DNA of 64,000 nt from Rhabditophanes sp. KR3021 (lineage: Eukaryota; Nematoda; Chromadorea; Rhabditida; Alloionematidae). Position 1 is the first letter of the stretch. Every line of letters starts with the position of its first letter. Made by a program: the position numbers and the translations under genes. The notes under the pieces were generated by a model that saw only the letters and a program-made list of their open reading frames with translations, did no database searches and was not told the origin of the DNA. Shown piece after piece: positions 1 to 10,821 of this stretch. The DNA is taken from positions 4,216,001 to 4,280,000 of the forward strand of contig CAUJLY010000006.1 in NCBI GenBank assembly GCA_963281155.1. Reading direction: 5' to 3'.

Positions 1-2099
1 ACTTTCCTGGTTTAACTGGCTTGAAAGAATAATTGGAAACATTTGTGGCTGTACCAAAGTTATTTTGGTAGATAGTACTGTTCATGTCATCTGTACCATC
101 ATCGTAATTTCTTTCCCAATAATAGAATGAGCTACCACTTTGTCTTGGATCACAAGGGAATTTTTTGTCAAAATTGTCAGCATCAAGTTTACAGAGAGCA
201 AGATTTCCGGCATATGGAATATCAAGGGCCATATTGATATTCATACTGAATTCACCAGTTCCTTCCGTTGGTTTAGTTTGATCGGCAACTTGCTTATATA
301 CTCCTTGTTTGTTGAATACAATATAGGCTACTTGTTGTGAGTCGAATTTGTAAGTAACTGATTGTGGGATTTGATAGCCGCACCCTCTACCTTCGTGTCT
401 AATGTTGAAAGTAGATGCTCCTGACTTAACAACTAATCCCGTCTCAACGGTTGTTAATGCACTTATTGGAGAAGTCCCGATAGTTGCGTTCTTTATATTA
501 TTAGTAACAATAGAATCTAAGTTCGTTGGGTTGATGTAGATGTCACAGTTGCTAAGAGTATTGAAGAAATTAACGAATGATTGACCTTCAATGGGATTAA
601 CAGGCAGTGTTTTGTTGATTTGGAATTGAACAAGACCGGAAACGACGAAAGCTGCTGTGGCCAAAAGCCCACCCAAAACCATTTTACGGAGTGATGTCAA
701 TTTGAAGAAGATTTCGATTACTGGATAAATGACAATTTGGAAGAGAGGAATAAAGATTAGAATAAGAACGGCGTTAAGGGTTTGCATTTGGTCGGGAAGG
801 ATAAGCAAACTTCCAACACGACAGTCCATTTGAATAGCTTGAATAAGCCAAATTGAACCTTGTTGATCGTAAAGTGACCAGAAAATAGGCACAGGCAGAA
901 ACATGATCATGACTCGAAGAAGTTGTTTAATGTCATCGACCATGTTATATTTGTCACAAGCAGCCCCATCTCTCTTTAGTTTCTGAAGGGCAACACATTT
1001 CTCGTCGCTAGCACAAACATGGGTAGACATGTAATGGTCAAGCCAATGATCTCTCTTTTCTTTTGATTTTCTATTCCATTTATTCTTGAGAGCTCTACCC
1101 ATAATGTGGAAGACTACTCCGAATACATTTTCCTTAACAACAGGCTTCTTGTATTTAAACGAACCAGCCATAAATACAACTGTTGCTACGATCATAAGGC
1201 ATGCAGGGAATTCCAAACGCAAGTGGGAAGCAAGTATCTTGTCCTAAACATGGCATAGAACGGAAGATTGGTGAAATAAAGGTTGAGATCATAGATCCGG
1301 CATTTATCGAAAAGTAGAACATTGAGAAGAAAAGAGAAAGCATTCTTTCTTGATGCTGTTCGAATTGCTCTCCACCGAAACTATTTACGCAGGGTTTGAT
1401 TCCACCTTAAAAAAATATGTTTTTATATGATAATGTTCTTGATTTATAAAGATTGACTTCCTTATGGAGAAACAATCGGGGATTGGTTTATTATTTTTAA
1501 TAAAACCTTGTATTTATTTCATCCCTATCCTAGCATGATTGCTGTGCTTTAGCAATCGCCAGTAACTTAAAAAAATGACTCACCTGTTCCGAATCCAATA
1601 ATTGCTAAGCCAAGGTAATCGAGCCATCTAAGTTAAGCAATAAATATTACAAATGAAATGAGCAATCCACTTACGGATGAAGAGAAGATTTGAAGTTTGA
1701 AATACTCGAAAAGGCGAGAATAATTTGTCCGATTGTATAGAGAATTGAAACAAAGAAAATTGTCTTGAATTTTCCAATATAACCATCGGCCAAAACAGAC
1801 CCCAAAAGCGGTGTCAAGTAACAGAGAACGGTGAATCCATTGAAAAATACAGTCGAACTGTTGTAAGACATTTTGAGTACATTCAACAAGTAAAGTGTGA
1901 GAACTGTACGCATGCCATAGTAGGAAAATCTTTCACAGAATTCATTGGAAACAATGCAGAAAGTGGTCAATGGCCAATTTTTAATAATATCTCCCCATTC
2001 AGTATAAATTGGTGTCAATGGCTTGGTTTCAAAGTTAGTCATGACACTCTCGGAGTCGCAATCCGAGTCCGAGCTTTTCCTATGTTTAGCTTCACCCAT
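1..2099 (-). CDS. POT/PTR family proton-coupled oligopeptide transporter (partial, apparent frameshift)
   Basis: A PEPT-type carrier that would import di/tripeptides with protons at a plasma membrane such as the intestine. Exon 1 (2099-1675) carries the family signature: NEFCERFSYYG, then a second helix with LLGSVLADGYIGKF. Exon 2 (1627-about 1580) adds WLDYLGLAIIGFGTG, followed by GIKPCVNSFGGEQF in exon 3 from about 1408 to the window edge. FWSLYDQQGS and the large extracellular loop follow. The junctions I checked keep phase. The 3' end lies outside the window. Around 1204-1208 the frame shifts by one base inside a transmembrane helix: FGIP is followed in another frame by CLMIVATVVFMAGSF. 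The frame stays open for about 75 codons upstream of the chosen ATG but has no ATG of its own. I used the ATG at 2099 because acceptor-like sequence precedes it. The family call is very secure; which PEPT paralogue it is remains unknown. Confidence 0.9.
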
Positions 2100-2701
2100 C
2101 TTAGCTATTGGAATAACTGTTAAAACAATAGGAATGATAAGTAAGATGAGAAATTGGAACTGCACGAATTTAAGGAAACGAGGATGGGCAGGCGTCAAAT
2201 GGGAGACTTCTGAATATTTGAGAATTGGACTGATTAGATCAGCAGAGCCATATACAGATAATCCGTCTAACACAGGAATTACCTTATCAAATGTGCGGAC
2301 TTTGATAACAAAACTGAAAACGCCTTATACCTTTTTTAAGTATGCTTAAAAAAAGTAACTCATACATATTCAATACAAATTACAGGCTAGTCACATAATC
2401 ATACTTTTTATTATCTTAAAATTACATCGTACCCGACAAAAAAGATAATGACGATGGGCTTTGCTATCATTACCAGAAATAATCTCCAAAGAGAAGCAAA
2501 ATGGGTTACAAATTAAAGAGAATAATAGTTACATGCTTCTGAAGAATATACATGCAAGCGCATAAATTTACAATTGTACAAAATGAAGTGATAAGACGCA
2601 CTATTATGCGTGTATGTGTGCGATATACATGTACTCCATTATATGAATTCACCAAAAGCTAAATATGATCATTGATATCCTTTTCATCTTCTTTTCTACA
2701 A
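2100..2701. other. Intergenic region between peptide transporter and Josephin genes
   Basis: On the minus strand an open stretch of about 75 codons (2099-2330) precedes the chosen transporter ATG and may be a 5' exon. The rest holds only AT-rich sequence and the Josephin 3' flank. Confidence 0.5.
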
Positions 2702-3342
2702 TTAAATACAAACGTCTTCTCTTTTGTGGATCAAGATAAGAGTATTTCCATTGGTTAACAAATCCTCAGCAAATTGGTTGAAATTGTTAACTCTTTGTGG
2801 GTATGACAGTTTTGAGTCCAAGTTGACGAATTGATTGCCATTAAATCTAATTACTGACAACTAAAAGGTGGTGTTGTTAATGTGTAAGAATGGTGTAAGT
2901 TATATTCATGTTAGCTAGGTGATTACTTACCCAATGACGTTTCTTGATAAAGGGAAAGAAGGATTCACTGGGAACATTGAAAATATATCCGAATATTTTC
3001 TCATGTTGAATTATTTTAGGGTCACTAAATTAAGGAGGGTGAGTAACTTGAATTAGTATAATACCTTCTTCTGTCAAACCAAGTGCATGTATACCCAAAT
3101 TTGTCTACGGCCGCCATTAAAACATTGGCGTCATAATCGCCTAGTCCAATAAAGGATCGATGAGCATTCCACCAGGCGCTTTTGTCCATTTGTTCACAAA
3201 GACGATCCAGATCGTTTTTAGAAAATCGAGGAGCTTGAAATAGATTGTTAAGAGCATGTAATAAACACAGCTGTTTCTTTTGTCGTTCATGATAAAATTT
3301 GAATCCACTATTGCTAGGAGTATTAGGTGTTGGGGGTCCCAT
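2702..3342 (-). CDS. Josephin-domain deubiquitinase (JOSD1/JOSD2-like)
   Basis: Predicted cysteine protease that removes ubiquitin. Three exons (3342-3065, 3024-2931, 2860-2702) join in phase to 176 residues, the size of the stand-alone Josephin proteins rather than ataxin-3. The catalytic elements are all visible: the Cys in KKQLCLLHALNN (about residue 26), the His in KKRHWLSV, and the acidic/amide position in FVNLDSK. The motif HRSFIGLGDYDANVLMAA is typical of JOSD1/2. No ubiquitin-interacting motifs or polyglutamine tail follow, which argues against ataxin-3. The protein should be catalytically competent. The start is the first ATG, and the reading frame directly upstream is a different one. 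Confidence 0.93.
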
Positions 3343-4163
3343 ATTAAGGTAAATAAATTAAATATCTTTTTAAATTGTCTGAAATAAACAATGAATAGTG
3401 TCAATCTGTTGTGAAACCTTAATGAAAGCAGCCAAGTATTTATACATCTATGCGCGTCAGCAAAATAATAAAGCTAAATAAATATTACCTCATCTCATGT
3501 CTAAAATCAATCAAAGCACTCTAAAAAACGCGGCTATCCATCGTTTCTGTAACCTAAAAACAGACGATGTACCAACTTGTTATCACAAAGTCTTCTGGAG
3601 ATGTTGTAATGCCCTAGAAGCAATTGCCAAGACATCATACTTTTTATACCACTCTGTTGCTAGTTTGTCGCTTTACTATTAACTAGCTTCTATGATACAA
3701 TCTAAAAATATATGCGTCATTAATTGTTATTGAACATAAAACTGATAATAAATATAGAAATAAAAATAGTCCTGCTATATTGTTTTTGAGCATCAATTTG
3801 ACAACACTAAATTAGTTGAATTCCAAAAAGATAAATAGTCAATTGATGAAGGTTATACAAAGAAGTGGAACCTAAATAGGCATTATAGACATTAATATAC
3901 ATATGATGTTAGAGACGATAACATCATGATATTTGATAAATGGAATGTTTTGGAAACTAAAATTTACCAACTAATGAGTTAATTGTTGGAACCAGATTTT
4001 ACTAATAAAATTTTACACAATAAAAACATATCTGGCAGCTTTAATTATGAAAGAATAGATTAAATGCACATAAATAAAATATTTAATTCAAGGAGTAAAA
4101 GCAAGCATAAAAGAATATGATATTTGGATATCCATTGTAAAGTTTAATCATCATGTTTTTCAA
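3343..4163. other. Intergenic region between Josephin and WASP genes
   Basis: A 61-codon plus-strand frame at 3497-3682 with four Cys (CYHKVFWRCC) is the only open stretch. It has no acceptor or other support. Otherwise the DNA is AT-rich and nothing is recognised. Confidence 0.5.
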
Positions 4164-7100
4164 TTAATCGGTGTCCCATTCATCGTCGTTGTTGTCTCCG
4201 TCAGATTCACTATCAGATACTAGCATGTTTTTGCGACGTTCTTCTAAAGCGCGAGCTAAGGCGCCGGCTATTCCGCCTGCATCTGAGACAGTTGTTGCGG
4301 ATTTACGGTTTTGTTGAATCGAATCTGAGTCTACATGCTTAAGGTTAGTTCCTCTTTGAATTTGAGCTAATAAACCGTCTCGAGGGTTGTTATCTGTTGG
4401 TGAAGCCTGCTCGACTGGTTTTAAGGAACGACCTGCTTGAATTTCGGCTAGCAAACCTCCTCGAGGCTCTTGCATTGGTGGAGGCTCTAAAAGATGTTAT
4501 TATTGCACTTTCATTTTTATAAACCTACTTGGCGCAGTTTGCTGCTGTTCATAATTACCGGTATTATTTGTCGATGGAGTTTGTGCTAACTTCAAAGCTC
4601 CTGGGGGTGGTAATGGGGGAGGTGGTGGAGCTGAAGAAGTGGCTGTATTGTTGCCGTGTTTTGGTGTGATTGGTGGCGGAGGTGCAGCATTATTTGATCC
4701 TTGTCTTAAATTATAACCACCATTTGAAAATGGAGCTGGTGGCGGGGGAGCCGATCTATCTATTTTCATTGTCATTGGAGGGGGTGGTGGAGGCCTGTTT
4801 AGCTTAGCTGGTGGCGGTGGTGGATTGAATACAGGCCTTTTCACTACCGGAGCCACAGATGTTTTTGGTGAAGAATTGTCACTTGTGTAATATCTAGGGG
4901 ATGAATTTATACTGTGATCAGAACCTATACTTCCCATATTTGGTCCACTTGGTTGGTAGTCCCGTCTTACAGGTGGCGGTGGAGGCACGGCTCCATGATA
5001 GTTTCCTCTGGGTGAGTTTACTGATTGGGATTTACTGGAAACACTTGTCGTTGAATTTGCAGGTGAATTGTTGTCTCCCCAAGCATTTAAAAGATCCCTT
5101 GGTGGGTCTTTATAATTCTCAATGAACTTCTTGGCATAAGCCAAATCATCATGTTTTAGGTCGTCTGGATTGATACCAGCGGCTCGAATGACATCTCTTA
5201 CAGAATCGTCTACAGCATTAGTGTCAGGAACATGTTGTTCATAACCAGTCGATTGATTCCAGCCCAAATGCGCTGTATGCTGAAAATTAGAAGGCAGCGA
5301 AATATCCTCTTTCCGCAACTTCACTTTTTTATTATCCTTCTTCTTATCTTTTTTCTTGTCTTCTTTCGGAGTACTTTGGAATAAATTAAATTTCTGTTGT
5401 TGATTGTTGGCAAACGGAACAGCCCCCATTGTTGTAACAGCTGGGACACTTCGCACTGGCTCAGGTTGTTTCGGTCTAGTCACTACTTTTGCCTCTCGTT
5501 CAGAAGCTGAAACAATGCAAAGATTAATAAGAGTTAAAATCAACATTAATGTTTGGATGAATATTTAGATAAAACATTTTAACAATGCGTAAACGTGTAC
5601 AAATGAATATTAAAACAATATACACGTGTATTTACACATTTTGCCTATTTACCATTGCCACCATAAAAGTCATTCGACTTCCCAACTTCATATGTTTGCT
5701 TTTTCAATTTTTTCTTAAAAAGTGGCAACATAAAAGCAAAGCTCGAAGATGATTCCTTGGTATTATCTTCTTTAGCCTTTTCCGATATCTTAATACTATG
5801 ACCACTGATGTTAGCCAAACATTTCCTATCACTTAATTTTCTAGTTACTTGTCGTGTCTTCGATTCATTTGAATCATAAAAGTATGGCATGTCGCCGTTA
5901 TTACTTAGCATAGAAGGGTAATATGATCTAGGAGTTCCGCCATTCCATTGTTGACCAGGTAATCGAGCCGACATGATACGTCTAATTGGCACAACATGAC
6001 GATTTTTTTGTGCCATTGGATGTGCTTGTACCATATGATGGAGGGGTATGATATTTGAGTGAGTAAGTGGTACCCATAAATCTCTAGTGTGTTCATAATC
6101 TGATAACACTGGGTTTCTCATACTTTGATTCATGAAATTTTGCGAGACCGTTTTAAATGCTGGAGGAGAATAACGATGATAGATAGAGTTGGGAGTATTA
6201 GACTCAGCATGATTTAATTTTACAGAATGAGGATCTCCATAAAGATATGTGTATTCTTGTGGATAGTAATACATTTTACAATAATACGACGTAGTATGTT
6301 AAAACACTAAGGCTCAATCGCTAAAATTTTAATTTCAAGTAATATTAAATGGTAATCAGAGTAAAATGTGTGCGCCTAGGTTGTAATCGAATTGCTATAA
6401 ACTAACGATAACTTATTTTTGATGGTGATATTTTCTTAAAATACATAAAATTCAAAGTGAGAATGGTCACATATATCTAGAATGTATATATGCTTAATAC
6501 AAATTGGATTGCGCGACCACTATAAAACGGTGGTCTTCAGTAAACATTATGACATGCTTCAATGAAATTAAAAGAATTGAATCAAGTTAAATTAAAAATG
6601 GTTCTTAAAGAAAAGCTGTAAGACTAACAGATTATTTTACCCATACTAAAAATCAGGAAATATATGGCATATCAGTTGCTACCTCAACTGCATATTTATG
6701 TTTAACTTTTAGATAGTAATTTAATATCAAAACTTGATTTAATCAGAAAGACTTACACGCTGTTTGCTGTTCCTTTTCTCGTCTTTTTTGCATGTGAATA
6801 TATAAGGTATCTGCTTCCCGAACACTAGAAAAGTTTAAGGCAAACATTTTGTCCGGTCCCTCGAAGCAAAGTAAATTTGGTCTCTGATTATCACGGATTG
6901 GCATGAAATTGCGATACCTAGAAATATTGGAACCAAATAAGCAATTTATCATTTTGGAAACTAACAGAATTTGTTCAAAAATACAGTCATTTTTGACGAG
7001 ACAATACAGCCGCAAGGCATATACTCGCTTGGTGTGATCTTTCATAAATCCGATAATTCCTTTATTAAATAACCGCCATTGAGGTTTATTTTTGTTGTCT

Positions 7101-7300
7101 GAGTACAATAATTGGACAACTCCTGCACATATTGAAACCACATTATCACCATATAGACTAAACAACCGTTGATTTTCATCGGGACTTAACAATTCAGATC
7201 CTGTGTTGCTAATCCTTCTTCTCGACAATCTATTACCATGTGGGTTGTATGCCATTGCTTGGTTACTTTGGGTATAGTACATCGTCGACTGTAGTTGCAT
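4164..7300 (-). CDS. wsp-1: WASP actin-nucleation promoting factor, WH1-containing isoform
   Basis: Activates Arp2/3-driven actin branching downstream of Cdc42. Exons 7300-6757, 5506-4529 and 4486-4164 join in phase to about 614 residues. Order of domains: an N-terminal WH1/EVH1 domain (about residues 45-175, including GFMKDHTKRVYALRL); a lysine-rich basic stretch; the Cdc42-binding GBD/CRIB (ISLPSNFQHTAHLGW, in exon 2); a long proline-rich region with many PPPPP tracts for SH3 and profilin partners; two WH2 motifs (RGGLLAEIQAGRSLK and RDGLLAQIQRGTNLK); a central helix (GIAGALARALEERRK); and an acidic tail ending DDEWDTD with the conserved Trp. The second donor is AA|GTAGGT, the choice that restores the frame. 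The first in-frame ATG is 7300. An acceptor lies just upstream of the exon, so a further 5' exon cannot be excluded. The intervening exon 6274-5653 belongs to the other isoform. Confidence 0.9.
5653..6274 (-). CDS. wsp-1: Alternative first exon of WASP (isoform lacking WH1)
   Basis: This exon begins with its own ATG (MYYYPQEYTYLYGD) and encodes about 207 residues without a WH1 domain. It is rich in Tyr, His and Ser and ends in a basic segment (LFKKKLKKQ). Its donor (GGCAATG|GTAAAT) leaves one coding base, exactly as the WH1 exon donor does (GCGT|GTAAGT). Both therefore join in frame to the same acceptor at 5506. With exons 5506-4529 and 4486-4164 the product would be about 640 residues, keeping the GBD, proline-rich, WH2 and acidic parts. 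C. elegans wsp-1 is known to make a WH1-less isoform from an alternative 5' exon. That this exon is its counterpart is inference from position and phase. Confidence 0.7.
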
Positions 7301-10300
7301 ATCTTGGTCCTTCAGCTGCCTATTAGGCACTTCTAAGGGTGAGAAATAAATATTTTACCTATAAAAAATACAATATTTAACATATTCATAATATACAGGC
7401 TTAACAAATAGACGCAAAAATACAATAGTTAAGTAACAAATGATTATGCATCATCACAGTCACTCATTTTTAATTGCTACATTAAATATCAAACATAACG
7501 AAGATATGAGTACTTATTTCTAATTACAAATAAACAAATTTATACGTGTAAATGGATGTTGTTACAGAATAAGCAATTAATTGATCAGCTCAAACTTATC
7601 TAATAATTAGATGATCAGCTCAAACCTATCTAGTAATTAGATGATCAGCTCAAATTTCCCTGATAATTAATTTATCAACTGAAATTTAGAAAATAATAAC
7701 CGAGTATAAATAACTAAATCCAAAAATATATTATTCTAGAAGTACTGAAAATTTATTGTGCGAGTAAATAAAAATTATATTGACAATATAAGTATAGAAC
7801 TGTTAAAATATTGGAATCATTTATTATGATTTTAGCTCTTACTCAGCGTGACGTGTATATGTAGACAATGGTAAAGGGTAAAAAAGAATATAGTGTGGTA
7901 ACACATGACAAATAACATTTGATTTTGGGTAAATGATGATTAAAGGGTATATGATTAATGTCAAATGTACAAACTATATGTAATCATGTTAATATAAATT
8001 TCAGACCTAAAATAAGTATGTGGACGTCAATAATAATGGGATGTGTCATCACTTACAACAACACACAATTTATTCTTCCACCAAAAAAGAGTATTGAAAG
8101 ATAAAAGTTATTGTCAAATGGTGGAAAAATAAATAGGAGAAAAAGAATTGATAACAGAGAAGTGTGATCAAATAAATACATTAAATTATGCATCATAAAA
8201 ACCTAATAATTGTGTTTAAAAATACAGTCATTGCAAAATATATCATATAATAGATCAAGTTGGATAATGGGTCTTTTCAATTTTTGGAACAAAGGATACA
8301 GAGGTCAAATTGAACTGCTGGCAAACGATCAGATTTATAAAGTACTTTGCACGAATTTGTATCCTTAATGAATAATATAATATTTTTATTGAGTGATTGT
8401 ATGGATGGTAATTAACTTTTACTGGACTAAATATTTATTTGGTAAAAACAGGAGATTCAATTACTATTATAATCAAATAAAGCTTATCCTCAAACAGGGA
8501 CTCTTTAATAATACTAATAACAAAACCTGATACTAAAATTATAAAGTATTATTATACAATTTATATATCATAAATATATTTATAAGTAAAAATAATATCA
8601 TAGATGTAGTTATTTACTTTGAAATATTTGTGATCGTGGTTAGCAGGCCTAGTAATTATATAAATATTCTTAAACAAACACACACTCTCGAAGAAACCGC
8701 TCAAACAATGAAACATTGGCTGATACACTAATAAAAGTCAATCTTTCTATTTAAGCTTTGTTAATTGATTTGTTATCGTTAGCTTGAAGGGCTAAACTTC
8801 TATTAAAACTTTTTACTACTGATTGGACGAAAGATTAAAGTTGGGCCTATATATCTTAAATGTATCTTTCAAACAATTGGCAACGATACAAATCAAAATA
8901 TAGTTCTAAATAGTAAATGTCTTATTTTAGTTTAAAAAAGTGACCTTTAGTGAGAATGTTAAGCTTGATCGCGAAAATTGTAAAAATAATGGTAGATCTA
9001 AAGGAGCATTTGATTTTAACAGGGTATGCTACCCAGATCTTAAAAAGTAGTTATGCAATATTAGTATATATTATATACTTACTTATTTTAGTCCTGTCTG
9101 TACTATTAAGACGCAACAATATACATATATAAATATATAGGTGGTAGCTGGTTTTATAATATGAAATGAAGAAGTGATTGGGTGTGTATAATTGACTCAA
9201 AACATCCACCATCATACAATGAGCAATATTATTTTGTATAGCTGCACCAACGCACCATTCGAATTAAAGGTTTTTGAACAAGAGTGGTATGAATGACTTT
9301 GACCAAAAATTGTTGAATGTCAACACTTTTAAAATGAAAATGGTTTTGGTAAGGAGTAAGAAATGGAGTTAGTTTGCCCATCATGAATAAACTTTGAAGT
9401 ATGATTAAGATGCAAAGTGTATGTTTGTACATTTAAATAAGCAGGGTTATGTATAAATAAACTTAGAGCTTCTTTTTAATAACCCATAATAGAAGTGTGA
9501 TCAAAAAGGCAGTATTTGTTCGAATGAGCTGTATTGAAATGTGCTTGACGTTAAAACATATCATTTAGCAGTAGGGATCAAAATGGGAAAGCGATTTTGT
9601 AATATGATATCATACAATTAAAAAACTAATTCAAAACACAAATCCTAATAATTAAACTGGAATATATAGCTAATAGTCTACTGGGTGTCTATAAGATAAT
9701 AACATATTTAACATAATGTGGGAACGAACATTATTAGTTAGATAAACTAATAAAAGCAATATAATACAAACGAATCATCATTTGATCGTGCCAAGACTTT
9801 CAAAAGAGCGGTTTGAAAGCTTGCAAACTACTAAATGCAACTATTCTGACATCATATAAAAGTTAGCATTTTTTAAACAATCACCGTTTTTAAAATGCAT
9901 TTGAACTCAAGTTGATAAGACAAATATATTTTTTAGCTTATAGGAATGTTGAAACAGTTTTTTAAGTTGAAGGGTAAATTGAAAATTAACAAAGTGTGTT
10001 TTTAATCATTGTAGTTTTGACAATACAGGATTATTTTCTTTTATCTTTTTAATCAAATAATTCATTGCTGCAATTAATTTCTAATCATGATTGCATATGC
10101 CATAAAATGTTATCAACTTGCAGTCTATTATCACTATATCACTTATAGTACAATGGATATCATTTAAAATAGCAAAAAATTTAATTGGTGTTATAACAAA
10201 GGAATTCACAACTTTGATACAAAGTACCTTTTCTACATATTGGTGTTGTTTATATGTATTTGAATTGCAAGCTAAATATTATATGCATCTACTACATATT

Positions 10301-10821
10301 TATCTCAAAACCTAGAGCATGATATTATTGACTTTCTCCTTCCAATAGGCAACTGAATGGAAAAGTAGATAACCAGAGTGGTCTATAGCATGTTTGAAGA
10401 GAACATCGCGGCATTATTGTGTTCAATTGGTTTGACCAATTTTGGCAGCATCTTCTAAATACTTTTCTTAAACCCAAATGTGTTTAAATGCCTACACACA
10501 TTGGCCTGCTAATAATTTAAATTTTCAAAAATATTTCTTATGTGTGTGACAAACCAGTCTATATATTTTTGTGTATTTCTTTTTAGGATGCATTAAATAT
10601 TCCAAATAAAAGCTCTGTATTTGCCAAGTAAAATTGATAAACCATTGTTTGATTGTAGACAGCGCTACTAGTTAATTTGTCTATTTAGGATACATAAATA
10701 ATAGCATTGTCCAACTATTTGGTCCTAATTCATTTTTTGAGTATTCAGAATCACTGATTGTTAGTTATTCGATATAATTCGGAATATTTTGTCCATATTT
10801 AATTCTCATGTCTATATTAGC
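7301..10821. other. Large gene-poor intergenic region
   Basis: Apart from the 30-bp repeat at 7581-7689 I see only short chance frames, including a 67-codon minus frame at 9229-9432 with a hydrophobic start. An upstream WASP exon or the promoters of WASP and bpl-1, which diverge here, must lie in it. Confidence 0.6.
7581..7689. repeat. Tandem repeat, 30-bp unit, about 3.6 copies
   Basis: Units start at 7581, 7611, 7641 and 7671 (partial) with an exact 30-base period. Each begins TGATCAGCTCAAA or a variant and ends in an AT-rich TAATTAG segment. The copies diverge towards the 3' side. It lies in the intergenic DNA upstream of the WASP gene. Confidence 0.9.

Noticed and set aside
2023..2349. 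108-codon plus-strand frame
   Set aside because: Antisense shadow of the peptide transporter coding region and its 5' extension. The other strand carries the family motifs.
3497..3682. 61-codon plus frame with four Cys
   Set aside because: Starts without an acceptor and shows no family resemblance. Left as an intergenic note only.
9229..9432. 67-codon minus frame with a hydrophobic, signal-peptide-like start
   Set aside because: No splice acceptor before the ATG, no neuropeptide processing sites and no recognisable family. Such frames are expected in 3.5 kb of AT-rich DNA.
10425..10444. Small palindrome around CAATTGGTTTGACCAATT
   Set aside because: A single short hairpin in AT-rich intergenic DNA with no run of T and no gene end nearby.
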